The notes under the pieces are model-generated. The model ran no database searches and was not told where the DNA came from. It saw only the letters and a list, made by a program, of their open reading frames with translations. Positions 42,083-49,315 of a DNA stretch of 64,000 bases are shown in pieces. The DNA comes from Kitasatospora sp. MAA19. Its GTDB lineage: Bacteria; Actinomycetota; Actinomycetes; Streptomycetales; Streptomycetaceae. Location of the stretch: contig NZ_JARXYZ010000013.1 in NCBI RefSeq assembly GCF_029894125.1, positions 1 through 64,000 on the forward strand. The letters run 5' to 3'. The position numbers and the translations under genes are program-made. Every line of letters starts with the position of its first letter. The first letter of the stretch is position 1.

Positions 42083-42349
42083 TCAGGCCAGAGCGAGGAA
42101 CAGCTTCTCCAGCTCGGCCTCGCTCATCGGCGCGGCGTCCTCGTCGGCGGCGGCCATGCACTGGCGCATGCCACTGGCCACGATCTTGAACCCGGCCCGG
42201 TCGAGGGCGCGCGACACGGCGGCGAGCTGGGTGACCACGTCCTTGCAGTCACGCCCCGCCTCGATCATCGCGATCACCCCGGCCAACTGACCCTGGGCGC
42301 GGCGCAGCCGGTTCAGGACCGCGCCGACCGACTCCTCGTCCACCTGCAT
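42083..42349 (-). CDS. CstR-like persulfide-sensing regulator (CsoR family)
   Basis: 88 residues from the ATG at 42349; the frame upstream is repeat sequence. The CsoR fold is clear: L-N-R-L-R-R-A-Q-G-Q-L-A-G-V-I-A-M-I-E-A-G-R-D-C-K-D-V-V-T-Q-L in pieces, then A-A-V-S-R-A-L-D-R-A-G-F and M-R-Q-C. Two cysteines are 29 residues apart with no His or Cys metal ligand between them, the spacing of Cys31/Cys60 in the per- and polysulfide sensor CstR rather than copper-binding CsoR. It should repress through the TACCC-N4-GGGTA site just upstream. No rhodanese or sulfurtransferase genes are adjacent, so targets may be elsewhere. Confidence 0.83.
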   Translation of the reverse strand: MQVDEESVGAVLNRLRRAQGQLAGVIAMIEAGRDCKDVVTQLAAVSRALDRAGFKIVASGMRQCMAAADEDAAPMSEAELEKLFLALA

Positions 42350-42389
42350 GTCCGGGCCGCCTTTCGCATCGACTGTCGAGTGACAACTG

Positions 42390-42403
42390 TACCCGGTGGG
42401 GTA
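42390..42403. promoter_or_regulatory. CsoR/CstR-type operator
   Basis: TACCC-GGTG-GGGTA at 42390-42403, the G/C-tract flanked by TA steps that CsoR-family tetramers bind, 41 bp upstream of the regulator's start codon on its minus-strand side. Confidence 0.7.
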
Positions 42404-42434
42404 TCCATTCCAGGGCGGGGCGATGCTCGCCCTG

Positions 42435-42517
42435 GGGCAGTCGCACAGGCAGGCGGGCAGGCGCGCAGGCGGGCAGGCCTGTGGGCAGTCGGGCAGTCGC
42501 ACAGGCAGGCAGGCGGG
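42435..42517. repeat. GGCAGGC low-complexity block
   Basis: Dense tandem copies of ggcaggc/gggcag and cacaggcagg over about 80 bp between the CstR-like operator and the PRC-barrel gene. No frame or hairpin of note. Confidence 0.65.
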
Positions 42518-42519
42518 GC

Positions 42520-42867
42520 TCAACGGCGGGCGAGGCGGCGCTCACCGCCGGCGCCGGTCTCGTACGGCAGCCCGTAGTGTGCGAACACGGCGGGTTCGTC
42601 CTCGACGGGCAGGACATCGTCGGTGCCGATCGCGGGGGCCTGCTTGACCTGGCTCTTCGGGAAGGCCACCCGGACGTAGCCCGGTCCGACCACCGCCCCG
42701 TCGAGCGGGACGAACACCAGGCGTCGCCTGCCCGCCAGGCCGACCGTGACGGTGGCGAAGAACGGCTGGTCGGTGGCCGTCTCCACGTAGACGGACTCCA
42801 GCGAGCCGATGCGGTGGCTCTTCTCGTCGACCACCGGATGGCCGCGCCACTCGCGGATGTCTGCCAT
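42520..42867 (-). CDS. PRC-barrel domain protein
   Basis: 115 residues from the ATG at 42867. PRC-barrel motifs: W-R-G-H-P-V-V-D-E-K-S-H-R-I-G-S-L-E-S-V-Y-V-E, F-F-A-T-V-T-V-G, R-R-L-V-F-V-P-L-D-G-A-V-V-G-P-G-Y-V-R-V-A-F. The sequence ends with a charged tail. PRC barrels occur in the photoreaction-centre H subunit and in 16S rRNA processing RimM, and small stand-alone versions like this are common in streptomycetes with unknown role. Confidence 0.85.
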   Translation of the reverse strand: MADIREWRGHPVVDEKSHRIGSLESVYVETATDQPFFATVTVGLAGRRRLVFVPLDGAVVGPGYVRVAFPKSQVKQAPAIGTDDVLPVEDEPAVFAHYGLPYETGAGGERRLARR

Positions 42868-43164
42868 AGCGATCACCACGGCATCGACCTCCCGTCTCCC
42901 GTCCGGCATCTGCATTCGCCGTCAACGTCCTCCGGCACCGGTTCACCGCCGGGACCTCCCATCCTCCGCCGGGACGCGCGGGGGCGCGCGACGAACGGCG
43001 GGACGGACGGCCAGAGGTTGACCGGGCGGCGGTCGACCGGCCGAAAAGGGACATACAGGGGTGACCCGACCAACCGGCACGCGGGCCGTGACCTGCGCTT
43101 TACGCTGTCGCCCGAGGGCGTCACAAGCAGATCATCCGATCGTCAGCAGATGGGGGCGGCAACC

Positions 43165-43995
43165 GTGGGACACAAGAGCATGTGGGAGCCCGGCGAACCA
43201 GGGATCCCCGCCGACCTGCGACCCGACATCCCGCACCCGGCCCGGATGTACGACTACTACCTCGGCGGGAAGGACAACTTCCCCGCCGACCGTGCCGCAG
43301 CCGAGAAGGCACTCGCCGCCAACCCCGAGTTTCGCTCCACCGCGCGGGCCAATCGAGGCTTCCTCACCCGCGCGGTACGCTGCGTCGCCGATCTCGGCAT
43401 CGACCAGTTCCTCGACATCGGCACCGGCATCCCCACCGCCGGCAACACCCACGAGATCGCCCGGGCCGCCAGCCCGGGCACCCGGGTCGTCTACGTCGAC
43501 AACGACCCGATCGTGCTCAGCCACGCGCGTGCCCTGATGTCCGGCGCGGGACCGGGGCGGACCGCCGTCCTCCGGGCCGACCTCCGCGAACCGTCCGCCG
43601 TGCTCGCCGTCGTCGAGGCCGAAGGGCTGCTCGACTTCTCCCGACCGATCGGCCTCGTCCTCGCCGCCGTCCTGCACTTCCTGCGCGACGAGGACAAGCC
43701 GCACCAGGCGGTCGGCACCCTGCTGGACGCGCTCCCCTCCGGCAGCCATCTGGTCCTCTCACACGGCACCGCCGACTTCATCTCCGCCGAGATCCGCGAC
43801 CGCGTCACCGGCATCTACGACAAGGCCGCCGCACCCCTCGTCGGCCGCACCCGCGACGAGGTCCGCACCTTCTTCGACGGCCTCGACATCCTCGACCCCG
43901 GCGTCACCACCGTCCCTCTCTGGCGCCCCGACACCACCCCCGCCCCCGGCGCCGACCGCGTCAGCATGTACGGCGCGGTCGGCCGCAAGCCCTGA
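43165..43995 (+). CDS. SAM-dependent methyltransferase, PF04672-type (paralogue A)
   Basis: 276 residues from a GTG at 43165 (GGGGGCGG before); an in-frame ATG at 43150 is possible. Family hallmarks: I-P-H-P-A-R-M-Y-D-Y-Y-L-G-G-K-D-N-F-P-A-D-R near the start, R-A-N-R-G-F-L-T-R-A-V, then the SAM motif Q-F-L-D-I-G-T-G-I-P-T, V-V-Y-V-D-N-D-P-I-V-L-S-H-A, and V-L-H-F-L-R-D. Many copies of this actinobacterial family exist per genome and substrates are mostly unknown. The gene at 58044 is a second member with the same motif order. Confidence 0.9.
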   Translation: MGHKSMWEPGEPGIPADLRPDIPHPARMYDYYLGGKDNFPADRAAAEKALAANPEFRSTARANRGFLTRAVRCVADLGIDQFLDIGTGIPTAGNTHEIARAASPGTRVVYVDNDPIVLSHARALMSGAGPGRTAVLRADLREPSAVLAVVEAEGLLDFSRPIGLVLAAVLHFLRDEDKPHQAVGTLLDALPSGSHLVLSHGTADFISAEIRDRVTGIYDKAAAPLVGRTRDEVRTFFDGLDILDPGVTTVPLWRPDTTPAPGADRVSMYGAVGRKP

Positions 43996-44013
43996 CGCCT
44001 CCGACGGGTGGAA

Positions 44014-44029
44014 TATACCGACCGGTCTA
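44014..44029. promoter_or_regulatory. Orphan TetR-type palindrome
   Basis: TATACCGACCGGTCTA at 44014-44029 fits the TA-N-ACCG-x-C-CGGT-N-TA dyad used by many TetR-family regulators. There is no tetR gene within several kilobases: the methyltransferase lies to the left and the GNAT to the right. Its gene may have been lost. Confidence 0.55.
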
Positions 44030-44194
44030 CTGATTTCCTGGTCGACCAGGCAATGGCCCATAGGCGCCGATCGGCGATTCCTCCGGCGCGGACGGTGTCG
44101 CCGGTGCGATGGCGGCCGGGGCTGCGCCCGGCAGGGTCCGCGCCGGTGAAAGTGGCTTGCCGGGCGTGACGCCGGATGGGTAGCGTCGCCGTCC

Positions 44195-44731
44195 ATGCCC
44201 CCGACTCTGCACACCCGGCGCCTGCTCCTCGCCCCCTACGTACCCGAGGACGAAGAGGACTTCGTGGCCCTGTTCCAGGATGTGAGGGTGTCGCGGTGGA
44301 TGGGTGACGGCCCTGCTTCCGAGGAGGCGGACCGGGCCCTGTTCGGGCGGATCTTCACAAAGGTCTACGCCCAGGACCTGTTCGATGTCTGGGCTGTTCG
44401 CAGGGACGGTGCGTTGATCGGGCATGCCGAGATCAAGCCCACCGATGCGGTCGTGGGCCACGAGCTCGTCTACGCGCTCACCCCGGCGGCGTGGGGATCG
44501 GGCCTGGGTACGGAGTTGGCCCAGGCCCTCGTGGCCTACGGCTTCGGCACTCTCGGGTTGACCGAGGTGCACGCCACCGTAGCGGCATCGAACAACGCCT
44601 CGCTGACCTTGCTGGACAGGATCGGCTTCGAGCACGTCCGGGACATCAGCGAGGACGACGGCAGCACCACGCGCGTACTGACCCGCCGTCTGGCCGCCAC
44701 GGCCGGGTCTCCGCACGCCCGGCAGGGGTGA
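44195..44731 (+). CDS. GNAT family N-acetyltransferase (RimJ/RimL-like)
   Basis: 178 residues from the ATG at 44195. Opens L-H-T-R-R-L-L-L-A-P-Y (T-x-R-L-x-L-R/P type), acetyl-CoA loop A-A-W-G-S-G-L-G-T-E-L-A-Q-A-L-V-A-Y-G, and the N-x-x-S motif A-S-N-N-A-S-L-T-L-L-D-R-I-G-F-E-H-V. Ribosomal-protein or small-amine acetyltransferase fold. Unlinked to neighbours. Confidence 0.85.
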   Translation: MPPTLHTRRLLLAPYVPEDEEDFVALFQDVRVSRWMGDGPASEEADRALFGRIFTKVYAQDLFDVWAVRRDGALIGHAEIKPTDAVVGHELVYALTPAAWGSGLGTELAQALVAYGFGTLGLTEVHATVAASNNASLTLLDRIGFEHVRDISEDDGSTTRVLTRRLAATAGSPHARQG

Positions 44732-44788
44732 GCGGATCCCGGCCCGGCGGGAGGCCGTTCAAGCAACCCGGGCCGGACCGCGGCCACA

Positions 44789-45148
44789 TCGCGCCGGACC
44801 CGCAGGTTCACCACCACACCCTGGCGGGTCGGCGAAACGGATGTCGTGATCCCGGGCGGTGGCGAGACCGTCATGGTCGCGCTGTCCGCGGCCGACCGCG
44901 ACCCCACCCCGTTCCCCCGCCCCGACACCTTCGACATCCGCCGCCCTTCGCCGCCCCATCTGGCCTTCGGCCACGGTATCCACTACTGCCTGGGTGCGCC
45001 GCTCGCCCGGCTGCAGGCCGCGACCGCTCTGAGCTCCCTCTTCACCCGTTTCCCAGCTCTCGCTCTCGCCCCCGGTGCGGACCGGACGTGGCGCCGCAGT
45101 CTCATCACCCGCGGCCTCACACGGCTTCCGGTCCGCGTAGGGGGGTAG
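44789..45148 (+). pseudogene. Cytochrome P450, C-terminal fragment
   Basis: Frame in good codon bias from about 44789 to TAG at 45148. It reads F-T-T-T-P-W-R-V-G-E-T-D-V, V-M-V-A-L-S-A-A-D-R-D-P, R-P-D-T-F-D-I and the heme-binding F-G-H-G-I-H-Y-C-L-G-A-P-L-A-R-L with Cys ligand. About 120 residues remain of the usual 400; the I helix and N-terminal two thirds are gone. It starts 57 bp after the GNAT stop with no start codon of its own. A remnant, not an enzyme. Confidence 0.85.
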
Positions 45149-45464
45149 CACGACGCTCGCCGCCGGTGCCGGGTCGCGGCGGCCGGCACCACGGCGCGGC
45201 GCCCGATGCGTCGGCACCGCGTCATGCGCGGTGAGATCCCGCCCGGCGGACAGCGCAACGTCAAGACCCTCGGGCGCGGGGCAGGAAGGCCTGGCCGTCG
45301 ATGGTGAGTTCGGCGCCGCGCGGGGTGCGGGTGAACCGTTCTTTGGGGGGTTAATACCACCGACCAGGGCCACCACGCGCGGTTACTGTCGTCGGGACGG
45401 CCCCGGACAGGGGCGGTCAGCACGGGCCATCGCGCGGCAGACGCGCAGGACATGGGGGACGAAC
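45149..45464. other. Intergenic region, possible small remnant
   Basis: No full gene. On the minus strand the stretch ending near 45260 reads K-E-R-F-T-R-T-P-R-G-A-E-L-T-I-D-G-Q-A with good bias for about 25 codons, possibly another 3' remnant. The DUF4097 promoter should lie towards 45400; the GGGGGA ribosome site is at 45454-45459. Confidence 0.35.
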
Positions 45465-46190
45465 ATGGGCAGGTACCGCCGCTACGCAGGGGCACTCGTG
45501 GTCGCCGGGCTCGCCGCCGGGGCGCTCAGCGCCTGCAACCCGGTCGGGACCAGGTTCAGCGACGACGCGACCGTCTCGGACAAGATCACCGCCATCAAGC
45601 TGGACACCTCCGCCGGGGACATCACCGTCCACGGGAAGGCCGGCGCCACCCAGGCCGCCGTCCACCGCGACATCGAGTACCGCAGCGGCAAGCCCGGCGC
45701 GACCACTCGGGTGGACGGCGGCGTGCTGGTGCTGAGCGGCTGCGGGCGCAACTGCTCGGTGGACTACACCGTCGAGCTGCCGCCGGGGCTGCCGATCAGC
45801 GGCGGGACGTCCTCGGGCGGGGTCAAGCTCTCGCAGGTCGGCGAGGTCTCGGTGCACACCAGTTCCGGCGACATCACGCTCGACGACGTGGCCGGGCCGG
45901 TCGACGTGCGCACCGACAACGGCGAGATCAAGGGCACCTCGCTCAAGGGCGACCGGGTCAGCGCCAAGACCGACAACGGCGGGATCAAGCTCACCCCCGG
46001 CAAGGCCCAGAACATCACGGCGAAGACCTCGAACGGCGAGATCAACGTGACCGTGCCGACCTCCTCCTACCACGTCACCGCCTCGACCGACCTGGGCGAG
46101 AAGCACATCGGCGTCCAGAGCGACCCGAACGGGAAGTACCGGCTGGACCTCGGGACGAACATCGGCGAGATCACCGTCAAGACGGGCTGA
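45465..46190 (+). CDS. DUF4097 family lipoprotein
   Basis: 241 residues from the ATG at 45465 (GGGGGAC before it); longer upstream frames lack the signal. The signal peptide ends in a lipobox L-S-A-C with Cys about 23. The body is a right-handed beta-helix-like DUF4097 domain with repeating T-S-S-G-D-I-T-L, T-D-N-G-E-I-K, T-D-N-G-G-I-K-L, T-S-N-G-E-I-N-V turns. Anchored outside; function unknown, possibly adhesion-like or envelope stress related. A terminator follows at 46257. Confidence 0.88.
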   Translation: MGRYRRYAGALVVAGLAAGALSACNPVGTRFSDDATVSDKITAIKLDTSAGDITVHGKAGATQAAVHRDIEYRSGKPGATTRVDGGVLVLSGCGRNCSVDYTVELPPGLPISGGTSSGGVKLSQVGEVSVHTSSGDITLDDVAGPVDVRTDNGEIKGTSLKGDRVSAKTDNGGIKLTPGKAQNITAKTSNGEINVTVPTSSYHVTASTDLGEKHIGVQSDPNGKYRLDLGTNIGEITVKTG

Positions 46191-46256
46191 CCTGATCCGC
46201 CGCCAGGAGGCCCCGACGCGTTCGTCCCACGGCCCGCCGACCGGGGTCCGCGCTTT

Positions 46257-46287
46257 CCCGGCCCCGCCGGGGTGTGGCGGGGCCGGG
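46257..46287. terminator. 12-bp hairpin, bidirectional terminator
   Basis: CCCGGCCCCGCC (46257-46268) and GGCGGGGCCGGG (46276-46287) around a 7-nt loop, between the convergent DUF4097 and HEAT-like genes. Confidence 0.8.
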
Positions 46288-46292
46288 GGCGG

Positions 46293-46943
46293 TCAGAGGC
46301 CGACCTGGATCTCGGCGCGGTGACGGATGTACTCGTCGGGGTGCGAGCGCGCGATGGCCACCGCGGCCTCCACCAGGTCGTGCAGTTGCGGCGGGTAGGC
46401 GCGCGGCACGAGGGGCAGCCCGGGGAGGATGCAGCGCCGGACGTCCAGGTCCTCGTTGGCGACGAACTCGCGCAGCGCGGCCTCGTACCAGGCGTCCCGG
46501 ACGATCGACCCCTCGTCGGCGGCGGCCGTGTTGCGGCCGTCCCCGACCGACAGGGACGTCCAGTACCAGGCCCGGGCGGCGCCGGCCCGTTCCGCGTCGG
46601 TGCCGGTGTGCAGGTAGCCGAGCAGGGTCAGCCGCACCCGGCGCTGGCCGAAGGCGAGCAGGGCGGGCTCGACGAAGCGCCGGTTGAAGCTCGGGTTGGG
46701 GTCGTAGACCGCCGCCTCCAGCAGTGCCTCGAAGTACTCCTCGGGCAGTTCGGTGCGCCCGGAGAGCGCCTTGTGGACCTCCCACCGGGCCGCACTCGGA
46801 AAGTCCGGCCCGTGCGCGGCGTCGACCCCGAGCAGGCGGAGCAAACGTGTCAACCGCAGGTCGAACGCCTGCGATCCGTCGGCCGTGCGCCCGGGCAACG
46901 GCTGGAGAATCCGCACCTCGCCTGCCGTGTCCTTCGTTTCCAC
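46293..46943 (-). CDS. Helical-repeat (HEAT-like) hypothetical protein
   Basis: 216 residues. The GTG at 46943 is preferred because AGGAGG lies eight bases before it; the GTG at 46949 would touch the ribosome site. The sequence is almost all alpha-helical, with repeats such as L-D-L-R-L-T-R-L-L-R-L-L, P-S-F-N-R-R-F-V-E-P-A-L-L-A-F-G and A-W-Y-E-A-A-L-R-E-F-V-A-N-E-D-L-D-V-R, HEAT-like in period. No catalytic motif. Function unknown. Confidence 0.72.
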   Translation of the reverse strand: METKDTAGEVRILQPLPGRTADGSQAFDLRLTRLLRLLGVDAAHGPDFPSAARWEVHKALSGRTELPEEYFEALLEAAVYDPNPSFNRRFVEPALLAFGQRRVRLTLLGYLHTGTDAERAGAARAWYWTSLSVGDGRNTAAADEGSIVRDAWYEAALREFVANEDLDVRRCILPGLPLVPRAYPPQLHDLVEAAVAIARSHPDEYIRHRAEIQVGL

Positions 46944-47200
46944 GAACACCCCTCCTCATTCTGAGTCATCGGCAGACTACTCGCTGATACACCAGTTCGG
47001 AGGTCGTTTTCGGGCAGGCTGGAATTCAGATCCTCGATATATGGCCGGAGTTTGACGGTTGCCCAGGGCTGCTACCGCCTCGGACGGCGCGAGGCGGGCA
47101 CGCGGGCACGACCCGGGCCGACCGCACGGCCGGGCCGGGTCAGCCAGGCCGGGCCGGTTCGGTCAAGCCGGTCCCGTTCGGTCAAACCGGTCCCGTTCGG

Positions 47201-47881
47201 TCAGGCCGGACGGCCGGGCGGGACCAGGCCGGACTGGTAGGCGATGGCGACGAGTTGGGCCCGGTCGCGGGCATCCAGCTTGGCCATCGCGCGGTGGACG
47301 TGGGTCCGGACGGTGAAGGGGCTGACGAACATCCGCTCGGCGATCTCCTCGTTGGTGAGCCCGGTGGCGGCCATGGACATCACCTCGCGCTCGCGGGCGG
47401 TGAGCACGGACAGGCGCTCCGCCGAGGCGTTCGCGCCGGCCGCCGGATCGGGCTGGGCGAGGAACTGGTCGATGACGGCCCGGGTGGCGGCGGGCGAGAG
47501 CAGGGCGTCCCCGGCGGCGACGGTGCGGACGGCGGCGAGCAGTTCCGCCGGATCCGCCCCCTTGCCGAGGAAGCCGCCCGCGCCCGCGCGCAGCGCCTGG
47601 GCCACGTACTCGTCGATCTCGAAGGTGGTGAGGATCAGCACCCGGGTGCCGGCCAGTTCCTCGTCCCCGCAGATGGCGGCCGTCGCGCCGAGGCCGTCGG
47701 CGCCGGGCATCCGGATGTCCATCAGGACGATGTCGGGACGGGTGGCGCGGGCGAGTTCGACGGCCTGGCGGCCGTCGGAGGCCTCGCCGACCACCTCCAT
47801 GTCGTCCTCGGCGTCGATCAGGACCCGGAAGGCGCCGCGCAGCAGCGCCTGGTCGTCGGCGAGCAGTACTCGGATGGTCAA
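47201..47881 (-). CDS. NarL/LuxR-type response regulator with TTG start
   Basis: 226 residues. The only family-consistent start is a TTG at 47881, which overlaps the kinase stop as TTGA; it gives the standard T-I-R-V-L-L-A-D-D-Q-A-L-L-R. Receiver: D-D pair near residue 10, phospho-Asp in V-L-M-D-I-R-M-P-G, T in L-T-T-F, K in F-L-G-K-G. The LuxR-type helix-turn-helix at the end reads L-T-A-R-E-R-E-V-M-S-M-A-A-T-G-L-T-N-E-E-I-A. It is the output of the histidine kinase encoded just upstream, and the MMPL exporter next to them is a candidate target. Confidence 0.93.
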   Translation of the reverse strand: MTIRVLLADDQALLRGAFRVLIDAEDDMEVVGEASDGRQAVELARATRPDIVLMDIRMPGADGLGATAAICGDEELAGTRVLILTTFEIDEYVAQALRAGAGGFLGKGADPAELLAAVRTVAAGDALLSPAATRAVIDQFLAQPDPAAGANASAERLSVLTAREREVMSMAATGLTNEEIAERMFVSPFTVRTHVHRAMAKLDARDRAQLVAIAYQSGLVPPGRPA

Positions 47882-49095
47882 GCGTGGTCCTTGTCGTCTC
47901 GGGCGCCGGTGCGCAGCGGAAGTTCGGCCGTGACCAGGAATCCCCCGTCGGGGCGGCGGTCGGCGGTGAACCGGCCGCCGACCGCGCCGGCCCGTTCGCG
48001 CATGCCGATCAGCCCGAAGCCGCCCTCGCCGGGGGCGGGGTGGGGCAGCAGGGCCTGTCGGGGGCGGGCGCCGGCCGGGGGGCGGCCGTTGGCGACGCTG
48101 ACGGCGACCCGGCTGCCACTGTAGGCGAGGGTGATCTCGGCGTCGGCGCCGCGGGCGTGCTTGGCCACGTTGGTGAGCGACTCCTGGACGATCCGGTAGG
48201 CGGTGAGGTCGACGCCGGGCGACAGCGCGCGGGCCTCGCCCTCGACGGTGAGCCGGACCGGCAGGCCGGTGCGTTCGAAGGAGTTGATCAGATCGGGGAG
48301 CCGGTCGAGGCCGGGGGCCGGTTCGAGCGGGGCGGGCTCCTCGGCGCGGCGCAGCAGACCGACGGTGGCGCGCAGTTCCTGGAGCGCGGAGCCGGTGGCG
48401 TCGGTGATGTGGCTGAGCACCTCGCGGGCCTGGGTGGGGTGGCGGTCCATGAGGTAGACGGCAATGCCGGCCTGGGCGTTGGCGAGGGCGATGTGGTGGG
48501 CGACGACGTCGTGCAGGTCGCGGGCGATCCGGATCCGCTCGTCGGCGACCCGGCGGCGGGCCTCCTCCTCGCGGGTGCGTTCGGCGCGTTCCGCGCGTTC
48601 CTCGATGGCCGCGAGGTGGGCTCGGCGGTTGCGGATGGAGTCGCCGAGGGCGCCGGGCAGCAGGGCCCAGGCGAGGACGCCGATCCGTTCGCCGATCGGG
48701 CCGCCGCCGTCGCCGATCAGCGACGTGCCGGTGAGCAGGACGGCGGAGGCGATCGAGGCGCGCAGGGCGGTGGAGCGGTCGGTGCGGACGGCGAGGAAGT
48801 AGAGGGCGAGCAGCAGCGGGGTGGCCAGCCCGGGGGTGAGCCGGGGGGTGAGGGCGACGAGTGCCATCGTGCAGATCAGCGTGATGACGACCACCAGGCG
48901 CGGGTAGCGGCGGTGGGCGAACACGGCGACGGCGGAGACCAGCGCGATGGCGCCGCTGAGCGGCCGGAAGGGGATGACGTGGCCGGCCTGGTCGACGTTG
49001 GCACCGGCGAAGGTCATCGCGATCAGCACGACGCCACCGACGGCGTCGAGCAGCCGGGGGTGGTCGCAGCGCAGCCGCTGCCAGGTGTCGCTCAT
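47878..49095 (-). CDS. Sensor histidine kinase (HisKA_3 type)
   Basis: 405 residues from the ATG at 49095. Five or six membrane segments in residues 15-150, a dimerisation domain with the phospho-acceptor in I-A-R-D-L-H-D-V-V-A-H-H, then an HATPase domain: Y-R-I-V-Q-E-S-L-T-N-V-A-K-H (N box), G-F-G-L-I-G-M-R-E-R (G box). Senses an unknown signal and phosphorylates the response regulator whose start overlaps its stop. Typical of DesK/NarL-type pairs controlling membrane or drug-efflux genes. Confidence 0.95.
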   Translation of the reverse strand: MSDTWQRLRCDHPRLLDAVGGVVLIAMTFAGANVDQAGHVIPFRPLSGAIALVSAVAVFAHRRYPRLVVVITLICTMALVALTPRLTPGLATPLLLALYFLAVRTDRSTALRASIASAVLLTGTSLIGDGGGPIGERIGVLAWALLPGALGDSIRNRRAHLAAIEERAERAERTREEEARRRVADERIRIARDLHDVVAHHIALANAQAGIAVYLMDRHPTQAREVLSHITDATGSALQELRATVGLLRRAEEPAPLEPAPGLDRLPDLINSFERTGLPVRLTVEGEARALSPGVDLTAYRIVQESLTNVAKHARGADAEITLAYSGSRVAVSVANGRPPAGARPRQALLPHPAPGEGGFGLIGMRERAGAVGGRFTADRRPDGGFLVTAELPLRTGARDDKDHA

Positions 49096-49315
49096 GGTGG
49101 TGCTCTCCGGGTCGGGGGTGCCCTGGCGGCACCCTCGCCGGGTTCTGCCAGTTCGTGCCGAACCGCGCCCTGCCGGGCGGGGTGGGCCGGGTCGGGGCCG
49201 CCGTGCGCGTGGCAGGCCCCGACAGCAACGGTAACGGTAGGGGCTCGAACCTGTGTCCGGGCCGGGGCCCGCCCCGTGGATCGGGACGGGCCCGGGCTGG
49301 TCCGCGGGACCGGCC

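Noticed and set aside
42423..42517. Repeat block as a CRISPR array
   Set aside because: Units are very short, contiguous and degenerate with no unique spacers; no cas genes.
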